64,000 nt of DNA from Phlebiopsis flavidoalba (taxonomy: Eukaryota > Basidiomycota > Agaricomycetes > Polyporales > Phanerochaetaceae): positions 186,001-250,000 of the forward strand of contig JAOCPU010000017.1 in the NCBI GenBank assembly GCA_035772785.1, in the 5' to 3' direction. How positions within the stretch are numbered: position 1 is the stretch's first letter; every line of letters begins with the position of its first letter. The translations under genes were made by a program, and so were the position numbers. The notes beneath the pieces were generated by a model. It was not told the origin of the DNA. It ran no database searches and worked only from the letters and a program-made list of their open reading frames with translations. This document shows positions 1 to 12,482 of this stretch, piece by piece.

Positions 1-2500
1 TGCAACCTTCGGCACAACGGGGAAGAGTTCGAGGTGGTTGGCGTGCCCCCTTCTCGGGATCGTCCACAAATCTCGGTGAAGACATGATAAGCGTCGTTGG
101 ACGGTCCTCTGGCTATCGTCCTTTTGACCGCTACACCACGGGGAGGAGGTGCTGAATCAATGTGGAGGGAAGTGAGGAGATAAAAGCCAGGAGAGCGCAA
201 GGCTCGAACGAACGAGGCAAGTCGTGATTGAGTATGGAATAGACACGGTCATGGCTCCTAGGAAAGGCCGAGGGTTTTTTATGAGCGGTGGTGAATCCGA
301 GATGTCTGCGCGTACATTTTCCGGTCAACCGGTTAGGGTTGGAAACCCGCTCTTCTGTACCCAAGGGGGGAAGATGTGGAGTCGACATTCAGGCAGGAAC
401 CATCGCAGCGCAGTTCCCAGACATTCACACACCTTTATCGGGCGTTTAGGGCTGGATCAACAGCATGGGAACACGCGACGAAATGGCGTCGATGGCGTGT
501 CCATGGCCCTTCAGCGGACCACGACATGAGCGTTCAGGTCAAGATGCAATCTCCGACCGGATGGGGCGTCTGCTAGCACAGGTGGCTGGTTTTCGGCATG
601 TGTAGTCTTCTAACGGCTGTTAGCTATGTGCCTTTCATTCCCGTCAAGGCCCTTTCACTTCACGCAGCCGGACGAGACACATGTTGCGAGATCTCGGTGC
701 ACTGCTGAAAGGTCAGAAGTGGGCTCGCCGTCCAAACACAAAGGTTGATTATTCACCAACACTTTGTTTGAAGACGTTTTGCTGCTGGCACTGGCAAGAT
801 TGAGAACACAAGGCCCCCTAACACCAACGACTTTAGCCACAAATCTCTGTGAGTACATACCGTATACGTTACCGCAGGATGGTCTTCAGCTAAGGTCTTG
901 TGGGTTACGGCTTTACAAAACTGGTCTCAAGTGATTCTGAGGTACGGGCCGCCACAAAGTTGCATCGACAATAACTTTCGAACGTTGTTAACTTGACGCC
1001 GTGGAGGCGTTGAGTGTGGCACTGCGTCTACTATGAAAAAGGATGCAACTTCAATAAAGAAATTGTTGAAATCATACCATTCACGATCACACGACAAGCT
1101 TGTAAGTAGCAGTGTAGTGTTGACGATGCGCCTCCTCCCGGGGTGGAATCATTTGTCGTTCTCGGTCATCTCCGGTAAGAAGCGGACGAGGCATTTAGAA
1201 CTCTTCAGCCAACCCTATGGTTAGGTATGATAGGGTTGAATTGTGACGGATTTGTTCTGCGGTTAATTATCTGATAAAATCAACACTAATAAGGGTCACT
1301 CACAGAAACGATCTCGAAGCATTCGACAACTGGGGTAAGTCCACAAGCACCTAATATACCCCGCAAAACAAAGATGGTACCTACACCCGCCTTGACGTCA
1401 AGCGGGGTACCCAGACTGCATCGCACTTTTCTGGGTAATATTCGGTGGAAGACGGGATCGAGCCAGGACCATTATAGTGACCATTGTCAATGGAGGAAGG
1501 CGTAAAAAACGGGCACACCGGATCTTGGCCACTCGCGCGCGGAGCACCGTAGGTCCTTCTCAAGTCATATTACTGGTCGCGAAGGAACATTGGCGCAGTC
1601 ATCCCGCGTGAGCGTCGGCTGAGACCTGTGTATGAGGATGTACAGTACCTGTATGCATGTCTCTTATGTTCCTGCTACTTGCGAAGCAGGGGTGTGGCGT
1701 GAGATTATGAAATAACGCTCATCCGAGTTACATGTCTATCGGTTTCGTGTGGCGTAATGTCGTATTGAGGAACAACTCCGGAGCCCAAGTTGCCATAGGA
1801 TCGTCATTGATTTGTCGTTTTGTATCCGAGCTGGGTACGTCAGAACAGACAGCACTTCTCTTATCATCATGCGGCCCCCCCCCAGAGCAACCTTCTGCTG
1901 CTCCAATGCAGCTACGAATTGCTGGTGGCAGGTCACCGTAACACTTCGAAGAGAGTAACGTATACATGAGACTTACGCATGAATTCGGACTCATGCGCAG
2001 GAAGTGGCTTTTGGGTGTTCCTCGGAATCTGGGAGCAGAGCGATACGTCAATATCGCACAGAGCGCTGCGACTCTGCGATAGGCATGTGACCAAAAAGTC
2101 CGGAAAATCCAAGACGGTAGAAGCACGTCGGGCCATGTTTTCAATTTCGAGGCCGATGATCCTAGAGATAGTTCAGAGCAGCGAGCCCGACTTGCCTGGG
2201 CTAGTCCAAGACAGCACACGGGCGGGCTATCATCAGGGCAACATTCGCAGCCGGTGGAGATGTGGGTACAAAAGCTCCCAACGAAGGGCTCATTATCTGC
2301 ATGATTGAAGGCAGAGCAGGTGACAAAACGTATTTCAGTGTAAACTAGCAAGAGCTGCCTCGAACATTGTGGTGTGTTCAGGATCTTGACGAATTGGGTT
2401 CGTGGCGCGCTTCGCAGGATGAATGCGATTGTCAAACAATGACGGCCCTGACTCAAGCGGAGGCTTCGCATTCATGAGAGAGAGCTAATCTATATACGTT
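1..2500. other. no recognised gene; possible 3' flank of oligoribonuclease
   Basis: I could assign no gene here. The longest open frame (about 247 codons, minus strand, 1728-2471) is Cys/Ser-rich, matches no family I know and is overlapped by an equally plausible plus-strand frame, so I do not call it. The only small sequence features are a run of nine C near 1873 and one TTAGGG-like hexamer near 333, which is not a telomere array. Confidence 0.4.
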
Positions 2501-3557
2501 TCAACTTGCCGCCTCAATTGGATTGCTCGGGGGGGCAACAAAGATGTTTTCACGGTACCATTGAGCTCTTGAAGAGAGTGAACAATGTAAGCATGATATT
2601 TGATCCGAATTGAATTGCGAATACCGTGTATTGAACCGCGTATATCATCCAATGCGCTGGAAGATGGTGTGAACGTTGGGTCGAATTATTCAAAAGAAAA
2701 CATACCGATGTGAAGTCTCAGCCGAGAGTCTAGACGGTATGCGACCCGGGTACCACCGTCGGCAGAGCTCCTGGGAGCATAGATAGTAAAATCAACAGCG
2801 GTCAATGATACAGGAATTCTGAACAGGATTAAACTCACCTTGATTGAGGATACGTCTCCCAACAAGGCGTTAGAAGAGGCTCAAAGAAAGGCAAGCAAAA
2901 ACAAGTCTCATACGCACCAACAATACTAACGAATGTAGAGATTTAGTAATGCGAAGGGTCAATATAGAGTCCGGGACCTCACCGATAATGGAGCCATTCC
3001 ACGAGTTCGGGCATCTCCTCCACAAGAAAAGATCGGTCAGCATGAACTGAGTTTCCCGCTAGAACGCCTATCCGGCGCTCTGGTATCCACCTCTTCACGT
3101 AGGACAACACGTCTCGCACAACATTTTCCTTTGTGTGAGGCGAGACCAGGCATGCCGCCGTGAGGCCTGACTGTGACGGCCATGTAGTCCCGCTAAGGAC
3201 ACCAAGTAGACGAAACTTACCTTGCCGTGTTGGTTTATGCACCAATCACCCATTTCTGTGTCACAGTTCAAAAGGCTCGCGCTTGTGGGACTGGACTAGT
3301 GCAACACCTGTCTAAAACATGCTTCTCCGTCTGTATGATGTACTCAACGCCCTCATCCACGGGCTCGAGATTTCCGTCGGTGATAATGACCTGGAAATGC
3401 TTATCAGTCCTTGTGGCTCTCATAAGAATGATAACACTTGAATACGCGCCGCAATTTCTAGTAATCCTGTCAGACTTCGGGTCAAGGCCGGTCATCTCAC
3501 GCAGTCGATCCACACCAGTGGTCCGGAGGCGAAATCTAAAGGCTTTGTGGCAGCCAT
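2501..3557 (-). CDS. REX2: oligoribonuclease (DEDDh 3'-5' exonuclease)
   Basis: Oligoribonuclease degrades 2-5 nt RNA oligomers to mononucleotides; fungal forms act in mitochondria and cytosol. I chose the ATG at 3557 because it opens MAATKPLDFASGPLVWIDC, which runs into the first exonuclease motif (D-C-E-M-T-G-L-D-P-K). Further exons on the minus strand give ITDGNLEPVDEGVEYIIQ, YVKRWIPERRIGVLAGNSVH, ADRSFLVEEMPELVEWLHYR, DVSSIK, ELCRRWYP, ALDDIRGSIH and WYRENIF, ending in a TGA at 2501. The order and spacing match the whole family, including the NSVHADRSF block and the late LDDIR Asp. Several short introns are visible, such as the one before ELCRRW. At least two one-base shifts occur, one inside the first motif where an extra base follows the Cys codon. 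It lies head to head with the acidic-protein gene starting at 4002. The family is secure; exact exon borders are not. Confidence 0.86.
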
Positions 3558-4001
3558 AGTCAGGGATGCAGGCGGAATGATGATTTGACGCTGTGGATCG
3601 AGAGGCTACGATTGGGAGGTGTCGGTTCCTCAATAGCTGGGGAAGAGCAGACACCTCAGCAGCATGCAAAACCAAATTGACCGTTGGCTAGCTAACAGTG
3701 ATCCGGTGGTATGAGCATTAAGCACAGGCGTCCAGTAACTAGATATCTCACGTCTTCGTTCTGTGGCCCAACCTGAGCGTATGGGTGGTACGCCTGTGGT
3801 TGAGTGCAGACGTTTCCAGCCGTGACGCGGGATCGGGGATCGCCAGGAACGAGAAATAGACGAGATTGATGGCGCAACCGTGACTATGACCTCGACCCGC
3901 GACGGTATATCCGCGCCGTTTTTGTACGCGGAAACATTCAACTCTTTCCGGCTTTGAATACTTACTCGCATTCTCATTTCTCCGCCTAGCCTGCTGCTAG
4001 C
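3558..4001. promoter_or_regulatory. shared intergenic region of two divergent genes
   Basis: This 444 bp interval separates the start of the oligoribonuclease (minus) from the start of the acidic-protein gene (plus), so it should hold both promoters. I see no clear TATA box. A long minus-strand open frame across it (3630-4259) is antisense to the acidic gene and is not a gene. Confidence 0.45.
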
Positions 4002-7000
4002 ATGGCGGGGTCCTACTCGACGCCTGGAAGGACAAGGGTTCCTCATTCGACACCCGCTACACGCTCTACAATGAAAGACCTCCCATCCCACAACCCATAT
4101 GACAAGTTCTCTCAAGCAGAGTTCGACGCGTAAGGGATTGGAGACATCACGGCGCGCGCTCAAACGTGCTTTGGGGCAGGAGGAGGCCATACCAGCAACC
4201 ACGCGAGATAGCCTGCGAGTCGATGATAGTGTGTACGATGAAATAGGGGAAGACTTCATTCGCAGAGGTCAAGGCACGTCGCGCGGCCAAGGGTAAGCAA
4301 CGCGCCAGGCCTTATGAAGACCTCGACGAGGATCTCGATGAGGTAGACGACAGAGAAGTAGTCTCTTAGAGTCTTCCCATCTTACTCCCTGGAGAGCAGG
4401 AAGAGGATTATGGCAGTGGCGACCAATGGGCGGGCCTTGACGGTGAATGGAGTCCCAGCGCAAGACGAGGTGTCTGCCGGAAGTTCTTGATGATGCAGCA
4501 ACGACGAGGGCAGAAAGGGTAAGTACAGGATGAGCCTATAGAAATATCTGACGACGATTCCGACGACACAACAAGCGGAAGCTGGGGGCTCACTGGAACA
4601 GACGGATGAGGAGGCGGACGAAGAGTACGACGAAGCAGGATCCGATGTAGGAGTGGTACCACAGCGGTCTCTTCCGGAGGCTGTATGACGATGAAGATGA
4701 AGTGTCCGAATACCATGTCAGAGAATTAGAGGATGAAGAACAATTGGATGAGGGAGAGGAAGAGGAGGAAGGGAGAGGAAGAGGAAAGAAAGGGAGGAGG
4801 AGGAGGAGGAGGAGGAAGAGGAGGAGGAGGAAGAAGAAGAAGAAGAAGAAGAAGAAGAAGACGACGAGGTTGAGGAGGAGAGGCAAGAGGAGGAAGAGTA
4901 ACGAAGGACTTGAGGACGAAGTTATCGAGATTCAAGACGACGATGAGGTCGACACAGGTGCGCGGGGAATCTTGTTGTACACTCTCCCACTCATCGATTT
5001 GCGACATAGAATTGCCACCCAAGTCCCGTACCACCCCTCCAATCTGCTCCTGTCGACATTCGTGATCCTTTGGGAACGACGCCCCAGTGCATATGCCGTT
5101 AGCCGACGACTTCTACTACTCCGGCGGCGATGTTCTTACCGGTGCGAAAACAGATCCTCATTTACTCCCTGCGGAAAGGCAAGATGAGGAAATTCGCGAC
5201 CTAGCCCAGACCTCAGGTGAGCAAACTCGATAGTCTTGACTCAATATTTTCTCAATGTCCGCAGATGGTTTTATCCCTGAAGACGATCAAAGTGTGGCAA
5301 CTCTTCAACCTGTACAATTAGTTGACAAGTGGGAATGGGCCTAGCACGTATGCGGAAGACTTCTACGCTGGAGGCGACATGTCTCTTCTGCCGCTGCCAA
5401 TCTGCGTACACCCTCGCACCTCACTTCCCGCAGGGACTCCGGACGCAACTACTGGTTTCATCACGCCCCCTGGAGTGCTTACGCCGGGAGTCACCTACAG
5501 ATGGTCCAGATATGCTTGAACTCATCCACCATTGCCGAGACAGTGGACCTACGCAAGAAGAAGAATTTCCCACCTTCTCAATAATGCCTGATGAACCGAC
5601 GGGAAGAAGTCAGGAAATGAGCAAACTATCGACTTCGACGAATTATATACGGACCTTCGCTTCATGAAGCCCTTACCTGATTTAGCTGGCCACGTTTGAA
5701 CCAGCTTCTGAGATTCTGAAGGGGTGTTGAAGAAGATAGTTGCGCCGGAACTCCCATGATAAAGCGTTTGCCTCCAGCCCCCGCTGTTTGAACTTACAAG
5801 GGTTCGCCACAAGGACATTCAGATTGGAACCAATCCACCCCGCTTTTTCATCCGGCCGTGCTGCGACTTCAGCTGGAGCATTCTAGTACTCGCCCCCGAG
5901 ATACCATATCAGCCAAGCAGCGAGCGTCCAAGTGCAGAAGTTCAATCGAGGGCCGTCGAGGATTCTGCGCTCTGAACCGAGCCCGAAATCTTGACCATCA
6001 AGTGTGTGACGATGAAGATGAACCAGAGGACAAACTGTGACCCTCTTCCGTCTGGTGGAACCAGCGATCTTGAAACATCCCTGTGGAATGCTGTTTATGA
6101 CGACGAAGAGGATCCGCAGAGGAGGACGGGGAGGATGAAATTACCCAGGACATTCCAAGGGATTTTGGCAACAGACGAGCTCCGTAGACATGTTGAAACA
6201 AGAGCTTAGCGCGCCGAGAGGTGAGTCTTTATGCTTTCATCGCAAGGGGGCGGGAAAAAGGGGGGGGGGTGGTTGATTTGTTATGCATATGGTACGAGGG
6301 TTTGTGTAGGTCTTCTGGAAACCCCAGGGAAAACAGTCACCAACAATGAACGCTCAGCATTTATATGACGATTTCGCATCCTGTACACGAATGAAGAAGG
6401 GTTCGACGGCTTCGAGGGAGACGAGTCTGTCAACTTGGTCGAGGAACACCTTGAGCCTATTGCCGCAGAAGATATTGACTTCGGCAGCTTACCCACGCCA
6501 TCTGGAATGCCCCGCCCCGACTCGTTTACCCGCGATACCGCCGTTTTGCCGATTTCTACAAGGTCTTCTCTGAAAATGTCGAAGTCGAAGAGCGTGGTGT
6601 CGACCCGACAGAAGGCGTTCCTTGTGAGTCGCCAGATGCAAATAATGCACCGTTGCAGCCTGAAAGCATTCCAATGGAAGCCGCTCCCGAAGTGGATGTT
6701 CCTCAACCGGCTGAGGACGACTTGCCCGCAGCCACAGTAGCAGAAACAGAAGCGGCTGTGACTCTTGTTACATTCGAAATCGGCGAAGCTGAGGAGGCTG
6801 AGGTTGTAAAACTGATTGATGTACGTGCCGCGAGCACAGTGAGCGACGGAGTCCGAGGTCGCCACACATCGCGGCGATACTCCAGCAGTGGAAGCAGAGT
6901 TCACCGTCGAGGAGGCTTTGACCGAGGGCCGTCTTACCGCAGTAAGGTTCACGTCAAGAAGGTGTTGCATGGGACACTAACGCAAACCCACAGGAAACCG

Positions 7001-10000
7001 GAAGGTGCGGCCGCTGATCGTGAGTCTTCCTTGGCAATCGAAGTCGATTCAATGGAAGTATCATCGAAGATAAACGTCTCTGTTGGACGTTGGGCCACAC
7101 CGGAGGCCCAAGCCACGCAAATGGCATCCTGTAATCGATATTATGTGCCGTTCTGTTGTCGACGTGCCCGTACCTACTACCAATGTCGAGGAACACTTTC
7201 AGAGAAGCATGCCCCGGACAACCGTGGAACCACCGCCTCTCCATCATTGGAACAATTCGCCTCGGTGGTATGCTCGAGCCCGGCATTCCCATGCCTAGTC
7301 TCTGCTGATTCCCTCTGTATACCAGGACTCCCGCATCAGTGGCCCACGATATGCCCCACCGATTCCCCTAGAGGAACGAGCCCTCAAACAGAAGACCCAC
7401 AGGCTTTCTTCCTGGAGGCTACCATAAGTGCGAAGTGCGGTACCTCCTGCCTCTCTCCTCCAGCAACTGCCTCGATCTAGCGGTATCAGCGGCCCCCCCC
7501 GCCACCACACCTGCCTGTTCACACCCTATCAGCCAAGCTAGCTCAGGACCGTCCTCGCCTGCACTTCCGGGTGCCAACGACGACGGAGACTCTCCTGACA
7601 AGGGCGAAGAGGAGCTCCCTTCGGCTGTGGATTCTGCTTGCGGGCCTTTCAGCGAAGTGGTGGCTGAGGACGAGCACGATGTCGATCTTGATGCCGACGG
7701 CGATATTGATCCTGATTATACGGAGGCCAGCGACGACCAACAGACAGCCCTAGAGGAAGGCGTATCTCAGCGCGAACAGCCATGATACCGTGGCGATCTT
7801 GTCCCACCCGATCGGCAGGACGATCACCGTAACTTCCGTTTCGATCACCTCACGGAGATTCATAAGGTGGAAGCGCAGGATGCCGACGTGCAGCTGGTAA
7901 AGCAGGCAAGAAAGAGATCATAAAGAAATTAAGTCATCCTCTCTCAAACCCAACTGCAGGGTCGAGCTAACGATTCGTTGCAACTTGCAGCGTGGATCCG
8001 GCGTCCGCTTCTATGTAAGGCAAAGCGGAAGATGCGAATGTCGCCGCTGGAGCTGAACAGTCCTGAAACCGACCTGACAGCACCGTTTCCACCCATCCCT
8101 GTCGACTCCTGGACGAAAGCGCAAACGAGCCTCTCCTGTGCCTTCAACTCGCATAACTCGCTCACATGCTCACGCTCGAGCAATGCCCCTCCCGTCGCTC
8201 ATTCCCAATCGCCCGGGCACCGTCCGCTAAGTCACGAGCAAGCGAAGGCCATCACACCTGAGCCTTCCGATGACGAGGAGTCTACAGCGGCGCCTTCCCA
8301 AAGAGGCTACCCCTACCTGATACAGTTGAACCGACTAACAGCCGCATCGCGCGCGAGTCGTCCGTTCTGTCAGATGCGCTGAGCACCTACACTCCGCTTC
8401 ACGCCCTTCGTCCCCGATAACCCCGTCGCTCACAATCCAACCTTGCTGCGGCCTTCCAGAGTGATGGCTTTCTGCGACATCACCATGGACCCCTGCCCCC
8501 GCCGCGCGTCCTCGGGTCCAAGTCAAGCCTGCTCCAATGCCAATACGTGTAGTGGTGCCGCATGCCGAACCTCCTAAGCCTAGAAGTCCAAGCCCCGTAC
8601 GCTTTGACGGTGGACGACAGTCGTGCAAAGAGCACCGATAGCCTACAGATGATGATGTCTCTCAGGCCCCAGACACAAAGAGTGAATGCGTTAGAGGAGG
8701 ACTGTGTCCTGAGACCGAGCCCAGCATACCCCTGAAGAGCCGGACTCTGCTGTCCAAGCCTACACCCCAAGAGACAAATTTCCAAGAGAACAATCCGAAC
8801 CGAACAGGCTCCTCTCCTGAGCCGCGCCGCTCTTACACCCCTGCCGCTTCTGCTCCTGAGCATACCCCCCCCCCCCCCCCCCTCCGATTACCGATCCAGC
8901 CTCTGCCTGTCACTGAGCCTGCACACCATTGTGCTGAGAGCCCGACACCTCCTGTTGCTGAGCCTTCACCTCTTGTTGCTGAATCGTCTCCTCTCCTCCC
9001 ATTATCGTGCCGACCCCTCCCGACCCCTGCACCTTCTATTTCTACAACCTGTCACGCGCTCTCATTGCTACCGCTTTCACAAGATCAGCATGCCCTGGAG
9101 CATCCACCGACTATCGCATTGTGCTGCTTTGTTTTGTCCCCGGTTGCTCCCTAAAGCAACCTGGAAACTCATGCTCGAGGAAGAAATCAAGGATGAGGGA
9201 CGGACTTTGAGGCTAACGAGGAGATTGCCACACGATACGACCAGCGTGGTCTCTGTCCTGCTGGAACTTTGAACCTATATGGTCGTTGGCGTCGCTGCGG
9301 ATAGCTCATTGCGGCTCTCCGATTGAAGGGGAAGCAATATTATCCTCCCCGCGGCGCGAAAGAACAGGGTGCGGACAAGGTCAAATCTATGTGCCAGCCT
9401 CGGATCTCCAATGTCGAGAATATCATGTGCTACGGAAAGACGGTCTCAGCGCTCGACAGAAGGCCTTGAGTAGGAAGTCGCCAGGGGCTTCGACTCGCAG
9501 TCGTCCGGTTCCCTGTCGTCATCCAGTCCTTCTTCGCGATGGTCGCATATCCCGTGGGAAGCGACACTTCCCGCTGATCGTTCTTCCAGTCTCTCGGAGA
9601 CGAGAGGTGGAGACCGCTAGTTCAGCCGACGGCGGGACGTAAGCGCTAGTCGACGCGAGTCTAAAACAGCAGTGCTGTCGGGGCGAACAGGGTCCACTAA
9701 TTCAACCGGAAGTCCAAAGCTCGAGGCAGCAAAATTACCACAGTCGAGTGGGGGGTAGACGTCGTGTGGACGCCTGAACTATCCCAAAGACATTACCCGG
9801 GAGTTGTGTGGGGGCCCTGCCACCGGGAGGCCCGATACAATCTCGAGGCACAAGCTTGGGAGAAACCAGCCGCGAGGGTGAAGGAAGAGCCGGTGACGCA
9901 CTGTTGCAAAGAAACGACCTGCCCGCCGCCGGATCGCTCCCGATGCCTGCGGCGCTATAAGCGCAGAAGAGGACCCTAACGGTCAAGATTCCGAGTCCGA

Positions 10001-10028
10001 CGGGCAGAGAAAGGCAAGCGATCCGTAA
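4002..10028 (+). CDS. large acidic, Ser/Pro-rich hypothetical protein
   Basis: I do not recognise this gene. The chosen start at 4002 opens a Ser/Thr/Pro-rich exon (MAGSYSTPGRTRVPHSTPAT...) ending NPYDKFSQAEFDA. Downstream frames give KGKQRARPYEDLDEDLDEVD, then a long poly-Glu/Asp segment encoded by a GAG/GAA microsatellite at 4795-4870, then more acidic stretches (around 5200-6100 and 7600-7740). A Pro/Ser-rich part near 8850-9000 contains imperfect PxPPVAEPSPLVAESSP-like repeats after an 18-C run. A Ser-rich part near 9480-9560 is followed by a C-terminus ending ESDGQRKASDP before a TAA at 10026-10028. The composition suggests a disordered nuclear or chromatin-associated protein, which is inference only. 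Many frame changes and probable introns occur, and the span could be two genes. No catalytic motif was seen. Confidence 0.45.
4795..4870. repeat. GAG/GAA (AGG/AAG) microsatellite
   Basis: A purine-only trinucleotide tract of AGG units followed by AAG units. In the frame of the surrounding acidic protein it encodes a poly-Glu run; in another frame it reads Arg/Lys. Such tracts expand and contract and are error-prone in assemblies. Confidence 0.9.
8865..8882. repeat. 18-bp poly-C homopolymer
   Basis: An uninterrupted run of 18 C inside the Pro-rich part of the acidic-protein gene, where it would encode poly-Pro. The true length is uncertain in long-read data and it probably causes one of the frame changes here. 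Confidence 0.9.
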
Positions 10029-10152
10029 ATGGGATGGAGCGCCGCCCGCAAGGTATAACAAAATAAAACAGCAACTCACGGGGTACCAGCGTGTTCCTTG
10101 GCCTCCGATGAGGCTCAGGTGAGATGAGGACACCAAAAAGCGGAAGATGAAG

Positions 10153-11812
10153 TTAGTTTACACAACACCTGGATGAAGACGTTTTTTCTCGTTTTGCAGT
10201 TTCTGAAAAATTCTCTACATTTATACTAATGCCTCTATATTGTAATACACCTGACATGCCTATCAACACGGGCTCTCCTTCACCCTCGGTACGCGCCTGA
10301 GGTCTGGGTCCCGCAATCGAGAAATCCTCGAATGTCCTCTCAAATCTGTTTCGTCTCGCCACCGCTTCTACATCGTCCGTTAGACTTGCAGACCTCTCCT
10401 GAGGAAGTTAGGCTACCTCCTAGCAACTTCTCTCGGAGCTTTCCATCTGGTGGAGCCGCCTGCCATATGAGCGAATTCGAGGACTTGGACGTCCAGAGGT
10501 GTCTCGTGTAGAATAGCTGCGATGAGCTGGCAGGAGTCGGGCACATCGAGGATAGTGTCGTTGGAGAAACAAGGAGCTCCGCTTCCAGACCTCGGAGGAA
10601 ACGCGTGATCCTCTTGACATAGTTGGTTCGTGTCTTCGAGGAGCCATAATGTACCCACAAGTATGTCCGTGCGGTCTGTCGAAGTCATGGCTGTGGAGAA
10701 CGTCCGCAATAAGCTGACGGAAGAAGTAGTGTCGTGATGCTCGGGGAGAAGATCCAGCAGCGCGCGCTGAGCAAATTCATGACTCCGTCTCGTGAAGGAA
10801 GATTGCAGCTCGCTCGCGGCAACTTTGTAAGAGTCGCGGCATGTCGACGTCGTCCGTGTCCATAGCCTCGGACTCGACATCGCTGTCCGGATCAATACCA
10901 TAGACTTCTATCCGCTCACGACTAGAATTGAATGCATCTGGAGGCTGGGACAAGGAGACTTTGTCGAGGAGTGTCCTGTTCCAAGTGAGTACAACAAGAT
11001 GTAAACGTATAGTAAGTACAGGACTCACAAGGAGGATGTATCGGACCATTCGTGACAAAGTCCGACCCGAGACTGAAGAGCGTGCTTGTATGCACCATTA
11101 TCATCTCTAGCGAGTTGAACAGCTCGATCGCGTTGAAAGCTTTTAGGATGGGTGGGGACCGATGAAGCGAGCGAGCCCAATGGCGCAGGTTGCATCGCTG
11201 CGGTACGAGCGATTAAACAACACGCTGAGGATCTCTTGGGTATCTTCGATGTACAGCAATCCTTGGACGAGCAGCTCTGAGGTGAGGTGAGCAACGACAG
11301 CACGGTAGATTCGTCGCCCATTGACAGGGCGCTCTGGAAATGCGGTGTTGGGTACGGACGTAGCACGGCCTCGAAGGTGTGGATAGATCCACAACACCGA
11401 ACCCTTCGACTTTTCTTCCGCGCGTTCCGCTCGCCTTCGAGGTCGTCTACGATGTGTACACAGAGTGGCAACGTACAACTCCATCCTGGCGGGGTCTTGC
11501 ACGCCGCGCGCGAGACCTGTCTGCACGAACAACTCGAGTGTGTGCTATATGTTGTCTGCTGTTTCTGCGGCGATAGCCCAGCGTGAGACCTTGTCTGCAA
11601 CCAGGTCGAAGTTCGCCCTAGTATACTCTGTTCAGCAACCCACAGAGCCCCCTCGACATCCTGGTGTGTGTCAGCCGAAGTGGACGCAAGGCGCCAGGCT
11701 GTAGAGGTAGGGCATTGCTTCGGTGTGTGGGCTTGAAGAGGCTAAGTGAGGACGGTGAGGACATGGTTACTGTCGGCGGGTGTGGCGTCGGAGGCTCCGC
11801 CCTGGTGTTCAC
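10153..11812 (-). CDS. MIF4G-domain (eIF4G-like) protein
   Basis: MIF4G domains are HEAT-like helical modules of translation and RNA-processing factors that bind eIF4A-type helicases. The frame opening at 11812 gives a Pro/Ser-rich start and then GLLNRVYTRANFDLVADKVSRW, ELFVQTGLARGVQDPARMEL, and in a shifted frame THIVDDLEGERNARKK. This follows the eIF4G-type pattern of an LNKLT-xx-FD-x-I-x-D-x-I-x-x-W helix, a V-F/T-A-ATWSEMYARLC-like helix and a following basic helix. Further on are YRAVVAHLTSELLVQGLLY and GLARFIG followed by KAFNAIELFNSLEM, resembling the later GLxRFIGELyK helix. The C-terminal half holds an acidic DSDVESEAMDTDDVDM segment and ends SSSRCCVN. It is short for eIF4G (about 500 residues), so a stand-alone MIF4G protein is likelier. 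Start, exon borders and subfamily are uncertain. Confidence 0.55.
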
Positions 11813-12482
11813 TCTTTAAGCTAGGCCAGAGGCGCATATGAGTTAGGGATTCATATATCATCTTCAGTTATTAAATTGACACACCGATGGCCCCTTTGGT
11901 AGGGGCATGACAACGGGGGACATCCTGTCCCGACTGTCCGTATGGCAGCGTAATATGAACGCCTAGTCAGAAAACACAGTCGCCCCATTTCATCGCATAG
12001 GACGCCCGTCAGCGCCACACCCATGACGGCTCATGAATGAGCTCACAAAGGAGCTGAACGGCAAAGTGTGTCACGAAACATCATCTCTGCGGGGACATGT
12101 TTCATTTCAGTGATGTGACCGTAAAAATAATGAAAACATAACACTTTACCTGTATTACGACGGAGAGCCGGTGAGTTTCGGTATCACTGACTGCGGCATG
12201 AGATGAAATGGAAAGATTCATTAAAATTTGTATCTGACATAGCACTGAAGCCAACTTTCACAGACACCGGATAGCTTCATCGATGGCGGTTATGAAGGCA
12301 AGACTTATCCTAGAAACTCAGGCGGACGCGGTATATAAATCCAAGCTGAAATGAAAAGCATGTTGATGGGCGGATAAAGGCGAGAGATGAAGCACCGAAG
12401 AGGAGCGCACAGCCTTTCGGAGGATGTATGCGGAGCATTGTCTGTATGCCGCTTCACTCACTTGCTTCGTAGTTAGACGTCG
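11813..12482. other. intergenic, no gene seen
   Basis: AT-richer than its neighbours, without an open frame of note. It lies between the start of the MIF4G-like gene and the 3' end of the DUF1917-like gene, both on the minus strand, so it should hold the promoter of the former and the 3' UTR of the latter. Confidence 0.4.

Noticed and set aside
333..338. TTAGGG hexamer
   Set aside because: Single occurrence, not a telomere array.
1728..2471. 247-codon minus-strand open frame
   Set aside because: Cys/Ser-rich, no family resemblance, and equally good frames on the plus strand; likely chance.
3630..4259. 209-codon minus-strand frame
   Set aside because: Antisense to the first exons of the acidic-protein gene and crosses its promoter; no motif.
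4590..5034. Poly-Leu, poly-Phe and poly-Pro minus-strand frames resembling a membrane protein
   Set aside because: Produced by translating the GAG/GAA microsatellite backward; no independent support.
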